Shown here: piece after piece, positions 56,101 to 64,000 of the stretch
How the letters are laid out: each line of letters starts with the position of its first letter
Position numbering within the stretch: the stretch's first letter is position 1
Origin: Escallonia rubra
Taxonomy: Eukaryota; Streptophyta; Magnoliopsida; Escalloniales; Escalloniaceae
Length of the DNA: 64,000 bases
Direction of reading: 5' to 3'
Assembly: GCA_033065855.1 (NCBI GenBank)
Contig: JAVXUO010001261.1
Location: forward strand, 1-64,000
Position numbers and translations under genes: made by a program
The notes under the pieces: generated by a model
Databases searched by the model: none
What the model was told of the DNA's origin: nothing
What the model saw: only the letters and a program-made list of their open reading frames with translations

Positions 56101-57102
56101 ACAGAAAATCCTAAGGCAAGGATACTACTGGCCTACGATGCAAAAAGACGCGATTGGGTTCACTCGAAGATGCGGTAGATGTCAGAAATTGGCGCCGGTT
56201 TCTCATACACCGGTTGTTCCTTTGGCCTCAATTGTTTCTCCTATCCCCTTTGCTATTTAGGGAATGGATCTTCTGGGACCTTTTCCCATGGCGACTGGAC
56301 AACGACGATTCGTAATCGTGACAATAGACTATTTCACCAAATGGACTGAAGCAGAATCTTTAGCTACCATTACTTCAGCAAAGTGTGAAGAGTTCTTCTG
56401 GAAAAATGTCGTCTGCCGCTTCGGAATACCAAGGGCCTTGATCGTTGATAACGGAAAGCAATTTGACAACAACAACTTTCGAACCTTTTGTACGAATCTA
56501 TCGATCGATTTGAGATTCACTTCTGTAGCTCATCCACAATCCAACGGACAGACTGAAAACATGAATCGAAGCATCCTACAAGGATTAAAGAAGAAGCTAG
56601 ATGAAGCTAAGGCACATGGGTGGATGAACTCCCCAAAGTATTATGGGCTTATCGAACAACTTCATATTCAGTCACAGGGGAAACACCTTTCTTACTCTGC
56701 TACGGAACGGAAGCAATGTTGCCAGTCGAAATTGGAGTTCCAACAATACGGGCCTTACACTTCAACGAATTAAACAACGAAGATGGACTCCGAGCAAATC
56801 TTGATTTGGTAGATGAAGCTCGAACTCAAGCCCATGCACGATCTGTCGTCATAAAACAACGAATGGCACGATATTACAATCAAAGAGTCCGATCCAAACA
56901 GTTCAACGAAGGAGATTTGGTCCTTCGCAAACTAGAAGTTTCCGATCCAAAGGCAGCGACGGGAAAGTTATCTCCAAACTGGGAAGGACCCTACCGTGTT
57001 ATAAAGGTGCTCAAACCGGGCGCCTACGCACTAGGGAAACTTTCTGGAGAACCCATCCCTCGTACTTGGAATGCTGAGAACTTGCGCAGATATTACCAGT
57101 AG
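53120..57102 (+). pseudogene. pol region: protease, RT, RNase H, extra RNase H, integrase
   Basis: The 1046-codon open part (53120-56260) contains four domains. These are an aspartic protease (VLIDNGSSADVLF, about 53435), a reverse transcriptase with WRICMDYTDLNKACPK and the YVDD catalytic motif (about 54547), its RNase H (about 55040-55200), and a second plant-type RNase H (YVDGSS, NNEAEYEALLAG, SDSQLVVN; 55391-55770). The integrase zinc-binding part (HLGG, CGRCQ) ends at a TAG (56258-56260). The integrase core continues in the same frame from 56264 (TIDYFTKWTEA, DNGKQFDN, HPQSNGQTEN). A one-base shift near 56620 then moves the C-terminal part (LPKVLWAYRTT to NLRRYYQ) to another frame, ending at 57102. 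Confidence 0.92.
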
Positions 57103-57295
57103 TGTCTCGGCATAAGCCAAAACACTTCCTTTTTTGGGGGATAAGGGGCACAGACCTTATCAGAACTCCAACATCTTAAAAATAATCTTTAGCAGATTGT
57201 TTCGAATAAATGGGTTGTTAAGCAATCCAATGTAAACTTTATTTCTACTCTATTAATAAAGTTATTCTTTCTCAGTATTGTTGTAATAGAAGCAT

Positions 57296-57650
57296 AGCCA
57301 AAACATTCTGTCCGAACAGAGTGACGGCCGAACACTCTGCCCGAACAGAGTGACAAGCATAGCCAAAACATTCTGTCCGAACAGAGTGACGGCCGAACAC
57401 TCTGCCCGAACAGAGTGACAAGCATAGCCAAAACATTCTGTCCGAACAGAGTGACGGCCGAACACTCTGCCCGAACAGAGTGACAAGCTTAGCCGAAATA
57501 TTCTGTCCGAACAGAGTGACGGCCGAACACTCTGCGCGAACTGAGTGACAAGCACTCTGCCCGAACAGAGTGAGAAATTTAAACCAAAATATTCTGTTTA
57601 AAACAGAGTGATGGCCAAGCAGTCTGCCCGAACAGAGTGTATAACTCTTG
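57296..57650. repeat. 65-bp tandem repeat array 1 of the gypsy element
   Basis: About five copies of a 65-bp unit (starts at 57302, 57367, 57432 and on), each with two CCGAACAGAGTGAC half-units, degenerating toward the right. It lies between the end of pol and the 3' end of the antisense gene. The core is shared with array 2. Confidence 0.93.
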
Positions 57651-57993
57651 AGTTTTCAAAATACAAGAGAAGCCAGGCGGATTAGCTACAGATCTAACTC
57701 CGTGAAGAAACAAAAGTTAATGGGGGCATCGTCACTCCACCAAAACTTTTGCATCTTCGAAATATAAGCCAAGCGAGGGTGCTTGACCTCTTTGCCGACT
57801 CTTTAAGTGACGATTAAAGAGTTTGAGTCAAAGTAAAAACGAAAAATACTGTGTGAATGGTAAAACACAAAACCATGAGAAACACATAGTAGAGGCTAAA
57901 TTGCTGAAACATTAAAGATAAGAGTTTTACATATAAGCCCTTAAGAGGGCATTGAAAACTTGTCTTAACAAAATAAAGAGGCTAGCTACAAGT

Positions 57994-60000
57994 CTAAGCC
58001 TCGGGGGCATCACAAGAAGGACCTTCGCCTGGAAGATCAGAAGCTGCAGCATCCCCTGCCTCTGGAGGCATAACAGTCTCCCCAGATGGTGACCCAACCG
58101 CAGGCAGAACGAAACCATCCAAGGGGATATCAGGAAAGCGCTCAGCAAACATCTCCTTGGCCTTCACAAAACCAAGCTCATAAATCTCCAGACCATCTTC
58201 GGTTCGCTTCTTCAGCCATTCATCCCCCTCGTTCCCCTCTAAGAAATCGCGAATGCCTTGATCTCGAGCTTTGATCACCTCTTCTGCAGCCCTCTTCTTA
58301 ACTCGATCCAGTTTCTTCTCCAGAGATGCAATCCGATCCAGATGATCTTCCTCACGCTTGCTCAGCTCTTCAGCACGATGGGTTGCTTCCTGTGCTTCCT
58401 TAACTGCTACCCTTGTCAGCTGGGCCTCCTCGGCCGCCACCTGCCTTGCCATCTCAAAGCGAGAAAACATCTCAGATCCACTGGCGTACATCTGGAATGA
58501 AGATAAGGATCAACAGCTGAATGAAACTTGGAAACAAAAACATAAAACCTAGTTGAAGCAAAAGACATTACCGTATAGACGGCCTGGGCAAAAGAGCAGG
58601 CAAAAGTCTCGTGGGTCTGATTCTGGAAAACCTCCTTGTCTCGAGGAAGAATCCCATGACGAAGATGCTGCTCCGAGATCTGGCTGTCCGGCATCCCAAG
58701 GTCATCACGCCTAAGTGCCCACCTCGGGCGAAAGATGGGATCATCCTCAATAGAAACTTGATCAAGTATCTAGGGAGAGCGTTCTGAAGGAGATACTTTA
58801 GTCCTCTTAGGAACAGGAGGCAACTCCACACTTGGCTGCTTCTCCTTTCGCTTCCCTTTAGCCTTCTGAAGAACGCCAAGGAAGCTTCCTTGCTGCGGCT
58901 TTCCACCACCACTAGCCATTTCTGCAACGAAGAAAGAAGTCAATACAAGAATCAATATTGAAGCCAAGTCTAATTCAATATGTCGTGCAAAACACACCTA
59001 AAGAAACAGTCTCAGCAGATGACACACTAGGAATAGCAGGAAAAGGAGGAATCAGAAGACCAGCTGGAATGGGCTTTGGAGGTATCATCTTCGTCCACTC
59101 CAATTGTTCCTCCGAAAGAGGCTCGTCTATACAAAGACCGCCTCGAAGTTTGATATGACTAAGTATATGCTTAGTCTGGCTATTGGGAGTAGGCTTGCCA
59201 GGATTCTCGAAATCCTTACAATAAGGGTTCCACACTCTGTCAAAAGGAAGGTCCCTCTTGTCCATTCGGCCAACGAAGAAGTATCTGGAATGCCAACCTT
59301 TATTCGACTTTGGGCCTCCCTTCAGAAGTCGTTGCCTACTGTGAATATAATACCATCCGGGACAGTTGGCAACTCCTTTGACAAAACAGACTTCAAAGAA
59401 GACTCTCATAAAATCAGTTACATCTGGTTTGTAACCTGAAGTCTGAACCAAATATATGAGACCGGCAAGCTTCCTCCAACCATTTGGAACAAGCTGCCCA
59501 TGAGCCATGCGGTAATGCTCAAAGAAACGAAGAGCGAAAGGATAAAGAGGAAGTCTATATCCAGACTTCACCTGCTCTTCGTAGACACCTGTTTCAAACT
59601 TTGTGCCGTAGTTAGCTGGTTCACCCAAACCAGGAAGACGAGCATACCAACCTTCGGGAAGAGGATATTCCCGAATTAAATCCTGCAAATCTTCAGTCGA
59701 CATCTTACTAGACTTTTCGTCAGCAGTATACCAAGGCTTTGGATTAGCCTTTTCTTCGGCCTGATCCTTTACTTCTCCTAAAGGATTCCCCCCAGATAAA
59801 TATTGTGAAGGCTGTGAAGATGAAGGTGGTAATGGTTGTGAGGATGAAGGTTGAAATCGTCGAGAGAATGAAGGTTGGAAAGGTTGAGAAGTTGAAGGTA
59901 GTGGGGGTTGTGGATTTGAAGTCCCAACTTCACTTCCTGAAGTTGCAACTCGTTCTGAACTCGAAGACGAACTACTACTCGAAGACGAACTATCAGACAT
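57994..60000 (-). pseudogene. Antisense ORF of the Tat element (three exons, one in-frame stop)
   Basis: On the minus strand three exons join in frame at good GT/AG sites: 60000-58998, 58921-58572 and 58491-57994, 617 codons in all. The N terminus is a poly-Ser stretch and a Ser/Pro/Gln-rich region. Next comes a conserved-looking domain (LPEGWYARLPG, YRLPLYPFALRFFEHY, PNGWRKLAGLIYL, WHSRYFFVGR) like the plant 'putative gypsy type transposon' family (PF04195). A basic linker and a coiled-coil C terminus follow (RVAVKEAQEATHRAEELSKR). TAG at 58772-58770 interrupts exon 2. A TATA box lies upstream at about 60144. Tat elements are known to carry such antisense ORFs; their function is not established. 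Confidence 0.82.
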
Positions 60001-60136
60001 GTTTTCTACTTCTACTGCAAATATGAGACTACAACAAACTTGAAGTGCTGAACAGGAAGGGTAGAGGGAAAGACTTACTTGCAGAGTAATGAGCTCCCAA
60101 AATTTCGAGTGAAGGAAAAATGAAGTGGAAGTTCTC

Positions 60137-60144
60137 TTTTATAA
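60137..60144 (-). promoter_or_regulatory. TATA box for the antisense gene
   Basis: TATAAAAG on the minus strand, about 137 bp upstream of the ATG at 60000. This is consistent with an internal promoter independent of the LTRs. Confidence 0.6.
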
Positions 60145-60289
60145 AGAAACGCCAAATAACCGTTTCTTGGGAAACGCAACGGTTCATGTACCTGCAACGT
60201 GTCACAAGCTGAAGAGAGCAGAAGCTTAAAATTTTTTCAAAAGGATTCCCGCTCAAATCCTCGCACGTGACACGTTGGAAACACCAAAA

Positions 60290-61575
60290 GTTATTCCCGA
60301 GCAGAATCTCGCCCGAACACTCTGCCCGAGCAGAGTGCCAACGGCCGAGCAGAATTCTGCCCGAGCAGAATCATGCCCGAACACTCTGCCCGAGCAGAAT
60401 CCTTCCCGAGCAGAATCTCGCCCGAACACTCTGCCCGAGCAGAGTGCCAACGGCCGAGCAGAAATCTGCCCGAGCAGAATCTCGTCCGAACACTCTGCCC
60501 GAGCAGAATGACAACGGCCGAGCTGAATTCTGCCCGAGCAGAATCTCGCCCGAACACTCTGCCCGAGTAGAATGCCAACGGCCGAGCAGAAATCTGCCCG
60601 AGCAGAATCATGCCCGAACACTCTGCCCGAGCAGAATCCTTCCCGAGCAGAATCTCGCCCGAACACTCTGCCCGAGCAGAGTGCCAACGGCCGAGCAGAA
60701 TCATGCCCGAACACTCTGCCCGAGTAGAGTGCCAACGGCCGAGTAGAATTCTGTCCGAGCAGAATCTCGCCCGAACACTCTGCCCGAGCAGAGTGCCAAC
60801 GGCCGAGCAGAAATCTGCCCGAGCAGAATCATGCCCGAACACTCTGCCCGAGCAGAATCCTTCCCGAGCAGAATCTCGCCCGAGCAGAATCTTGCCCGAG
60901 CAGAGTGCCAACAGCCGAGCAGATTTCTGCCCGAGCAGAATCATGCCCGAACACTCTGCCCGAGTAGAGTGCCAACGACCGAGCAGAATTCTGTCCGAGC
61001 AGAATCTCGTCCGAACACTCTGCCCGAGCAGAGTGCCAACGACCGAGCAAAATTCCGTCCGAGCAGAATCTCGTCCGAGCACTCTGTCCGAACAGAACGT
61101 CAACGGCCGAGCAGAATTCCGTCCGAGCAGAATCTCGTCCGAACACTCTGCCCGAGCAGAGTGCCAACGGCCGAGCAGAATCTCGTCCGAACACTCTGCC
61201 CGAGCAGAGTGCCAACGCCCGCGCAGAATTCTGTCCGAGCAGAATCTCGTCCGAGCACTCTGTCCGAACAGAACATCAACGGCCGAACAGAATTCCGTCC
61301 GAGCAGAATTTCGTCCGAGCAGAATCTCGTCCGAGCAGAATTCTGTCCGAACAGAATCTCGTCCGAGCACTCTGCCCGAACAGAACGTCAACGGCCAAAC
61401 AGAATTCCGAGCAGAATATCGTCCGAGCAGAATCTCGTCCGAGCAGAATTCCGTCCGAGCAGAATCTCGTCCGAGCAGATTTATGACCGAGCAGAATTCT
61501 GTCCGAGCAAAATTCTGTCCGAGCAGAATATTGTCCGAGCAGAATTCCGTCCGAGCAGAATCTCGTCCGAAGCAG
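60290..61575. repeat. Tandem repeat array 2 of the gypsy element
   Basis: About 1.3 kb built from CCCGARCACTCTGCCCGAGCAGAGTGCCAACGG-type modules of variable length, arranged in higher-order blocks. The blocks around 60370-60700 and 60600-60800 share the same module order. The unit lacks stop codons in several frames on both strands, so frames of up to 446 codons are open without being genes. Repeats become more irregular toward the 3' LTR. Confidence 0.93.
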
Positions 61576-61685
61576 AATACTCTTTGAAATTTTGAAATGT
61601 TGACAAACGGATTCAATTCTGTTTTTGGCATATTCCGCTATCACCAGTGGAAAAAATGTGCTTCCACCCGCTTCATTAGCGCTGG

Positions 61686-61702
61686 TAAAAGCAGGGGGCA
61701 TA
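61686..61702 (+). other. Polypurine tract
   Basis: TAAAAGCAGGGGGCATA immediately precedes the 3' LTR and primes plus-strand synthesis in LTR retrotransposons. Confidence 0.7.
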
Positions 61703-62145
61703 TGATATAGCTAAAAATATCCTTCCAATCTACGGGCGACACGTGGCGGTTATGACGCGTAACCCGTACTGACTCACTACTGATATGGCACTTACCATAT
61801 CAGTCATCAGACATAATCCTAAAAAGACTCTGATTCTATCAGCTCAGATTGACATAAGGATCTTCTAAGATCCTAATTGGATTCTGATTAGAGTTGGTCA
61901 AAGCTCAGTCTTACTAGGATTCCTCCTCCTACCACTATATAAAGGGTCATGCCCCTCAGGTAAACCTAAGCTCACACATATACACATGGTGTCTTCACTG
62001 CTTCTGAGAGTCCTAAATCGTTAGCCCGCGCTGACTTAAGCATCGGAGCGTTCCCCCACCGGAACCCCACCCGGCGGTATCTCCGGGTTCCGTTTTGCAG
62101 GCCTGCTTACTGGTGCTGTTCCCGATCCAGTTTTTAGCCGCAACA
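61703..62145 (+). repeat. 3' LTR of the gypsy element
   Basis: 443 bp, same termini as the 5' LTR. It is followed by the ATTAC target duplication. Confidence 0.95.
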
Positions 62146-62150
62146 ATTAC

Positions 62151-62557
62151 AATCTATTGTCAAAGGTAACTGGTTTCTTCGATATATAAATATCAAGCAA
62201 AATACTTCTACGCCAATTAGCTTCATTAAAATAGATGATTAAGAAATAGAATCTGATCCCACGATGTATTGAGTAATACAAGTCTTTCCAATTTCACTAA
62301 CAATAAATATTTGTACGATCACATGTACTGATCACCTATCAGAATTTCAAGCTGCTTCACTGTAATCCTCAATAAAAGATGCAAAGATACCATAATACAG
62401 ACTTAGCTCAATGTACCTGTCAAGTATCTCAATGCACCTATTAGACATCGTTCATTATGTACTTACTTTGAATGCCAACAGCATGAGCTATACTTTGCCT
62501 TGTATAACACGTAGCATATATAAGCCTACCAACATTCGAGCAGTATTCAGGCTGATC
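62151..62557. other. Intergenic flank, nothing recognised
   Basis: AT-rich DNA that continues the sequence interrupted by the gypsy insertion. No gene or repeat was found. Confidence 0.6.
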
Positions 62558-62573
62558 AATAGTTTGCACACTA

Positions 62574-63843
62574 CCCCTTTCTCTCTAAAAATATCTCTCC
62601 TACTTCTCTCTAAGAAAACTTTCCCCAGCTAGCCACCGCGGCCGCCCCATCGTGCGATGGCGCGCGTGGGGCGGTGGCCGGAATCCGGCCTAGGACAGGT
62701 ATACATCTTGTTTTCTTCTAGTGCGCTTTTGCTCTGAGGGTGGTTGTCCTTCGCGGCCGGTGGTTGATCGTGGATGGAAGTCGATGGCAGATTACGGCGA
62801 GGTGGCCGACGCCATCCTACCCAGCCACGATCGGGGACGATGATGTTCGTTCCTCCGCCGATTCGCCGGATCTCTTCAGATCTGTGAAGATCGAGGGTTT
62901 TCCCTAATCTTCTAGATCTGATAGGTCTTGATTGGAATATTGATCATGGGTTTGCTTGGTTGTATTGTTGATCGAAGAGGTTTGGGTTTGCTAGGGTTAG
63001 ATCTTTTATTGCGAAAGTGGCCGGATTTGAGTGGCCGGAATCTTACCGGCGGTGATCGGAATCCTACCGGCGGTGGCCGGAATTTTTGCCGGCAGTAATC
63101 AGGGCTTTTTAGTTGGCTGTAGGGTGTTTGTTTTGGTTTCTATGCTCAGTGTCTAGGGTTTTGGTGTAGTACGCCGTGTTGTCCTGTGGTTGGGGGGGTT
63201 TGGGGCCTCGGGTGGGTTTTGGGGGGTCTTAGGCGTGTTGGGGTGGGGGGTGGGGAAGGGGGGTTGAGGCCCTAGGGAGGGGGGAGGGTCTTCCAGGGTA
63301 ATCTGCTTTAGGGGCTTGGGTGTGGAGTAAGGTTGTTTGGGGGGGGGGGGGGGGGGGGATGGAGTCAATTACAGTCTAGTTGAAGCCTTGTTTGTGATTG
63401 TTGGTTTGATGCCCGACTAATTGGTGCCGCGTTTTGGAGGGAAGTCGCCGGTGAAATATTGTGAACCATGCATGGTTTCCCGCCTCTTATATTTGCATTG
63501 TGATCCCGTTGATTGCCGAGTACATCTGTGATTTTCGTCGGCTCCCGTTGGCTCCTCATTGTACTTTTTGTGTCGTTTAAATTTATAGTGTTTTCTTTTT
63601 AGTACACGTTGTGTTTATAACCTTTAGACTTAGGCTTATTACTTAAAGTTAATCTAAAGTGTATGTTATGCTCTGCTTTAGTTTAATTGTAATCTGTTGT
63701 GATTTTATAGGTTGGTTTTTAGTTTTTGACCTTTATGGTCGTATATACACAAAGTCATGGGAATGTCGTGACCTTTACTCGCCGTTGGGCAATTCTGTAA
63801 CCCTTTTAATTATCAATGCTATTCTCTTATTAACCAAAAAAAA
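62574..63843 (+). mobile_element. Internally deleted LINE-like retroelement with 16-bp target duplication
   Basis: The element is flanked by an exact 16-bp repeat, AATAGTTTGCACACTA (62558-62573 and 63844-63859), and ends in an A tract directly before the right copy. The 5' part (CCCCTTTCTCTCTAAAAATA, then GCCGCCCC and GGTGGCCGGAATC) resembles the GC-rich 5' UTR of plant L1-type LINEs. The 3' part (ATCAATGCTATTCTCTTATT) resembles a LINE 3' UTR. No reverse transcriptase or endonuclease is present. Inside are repeated TACCGGCGGTGGCCGGAAT modules (63020-63090) and an 18-bp G run. Confidence 0.82.
63341..63358. repeat. Poly-G run
   Basis: About 18 consecutive G residues inside the LINE-like element. 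The exact length may be a sequencing artefact. Confidence 0.8.
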
Positions 63844-63859
63844 AATAGTTTGCACACTA

Positions 63860-64000
63860 GACATAACCGAAGTGACATTAGGGTTAATAAGAGTAGGGGC
63901 AATATCATCATTAAAATTTGGTTGAGCCTTTTAAAGGTCTTCTCGATATAACTTGATTACATAAGAAGAATCCATGTGATCGAGCTTCCAAGAATCACAT
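63860..64000. other. Window edge, nothing recognised
   Basis: Short intergenic stretch after the LINE-like insertion. Confidence 0.6.

Larger units (their letters stand above)
51073..62145 (+). mobile_element. Ty3/gypsy Tat-lineage LTR retrotransposon, complete structure
   Basis: This is an 11,073-bp element with LTRs at 51073-51516 and 61703-62145 and an exact 5-bp target duplication, ATTAC (51068-51072, 62146-62150). It has a primer-binding site starting TGGCGCC and a purine-rich tract before the 3' LTR. Order: LTR, gag, protease, reverse transcriptase, RNase H, second RNase H, integrase, repeat array 1, antisense gene, repeat array 2, LTR. The second RNase H and the antisense ORF before the 3' LTR are marks of the Tat lineage. 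Coding regions carry stops and a frameshift, so this copy is not autonomous. Confidence 0.95.

Noticed and set aside
57296..57650. CRISPR-like repeat array
   Set aside because: The repeats are contiguous without unique spacers and lie in a plant retrotransposon.
60253..61701. Long open frames on both strands (up to 446 codons) in repeat array 2
   Set aside because: They result from a tandem repeat unit without stop codons. Translations are repeats of short motifs such as GRDSARTEFC, and several frames are open at once.

Overview
The window is nuclear DNA from a flowering plant, most likely a eudicot. Genes have GT-AG introns and TATA-box promoters, and the DNA between them is AT-rich and packed with plant transposon families. 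The species cannot be told from the sequence. One base is undetermined (position 46609).

Layout. (1) 584-8222 holds two conventional genes facing tail to tail: the 3' half of a PHT4-type plastid anion/phosphate transporter on the plus strand, and a complete nine-exon heparanase-like GH79 glycosidase on the minus strand. (2) 8223-15567 is intergenic. It holds a 5'-truncated LINE tail and a 2.6 kb GC-rich block of nested tandem repeats that looks like a minus-strand LTR. (3) 15568-48735 is a dispersed family of six single-exon genes for small secreted six-cysteine proteins of the prolamin-like (ECA1/EC1-type) class: five intact and one dead by a nonsense mutation. Part of the cluster arose by tandem segmental duplication (unit 1 about 18110-32627, unit 2 about 32850-40232), and the units were later separated by many insertions. 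(4) 51073-62145 is a complete 11 kb Ty3/gypsy element of the Tat type, with 5-bp target duplication, an extra RNase H domain, a spliced antisense ORF and two arrays of one related repeat. (5) 62574-63843 is an internally deleted LINE-like insertion with a 16-bp target duplication.

Many insertions have resolved ends: a solo LTR (21380-27794, TSD ACCAG) containing a MULE-like element (21903-23088) and a 4.25 kb hAT element (23176-27430, TSD ACCGGTAC); a Helitron (29840-31698) whose empty site survives in the duplicated unit; two Harbinger-like MITEs; a decayed CACTA element carrying a LINE; and a second MULE-like copy (43280-44460).

The main biological content is the prolamin-like gene family, whose members keep almost invariant cysteine spacing while everything between them varies, in a region shaped by duplication and transposition. 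I see no CRISPR, rRNA or convincing tRNA gene.
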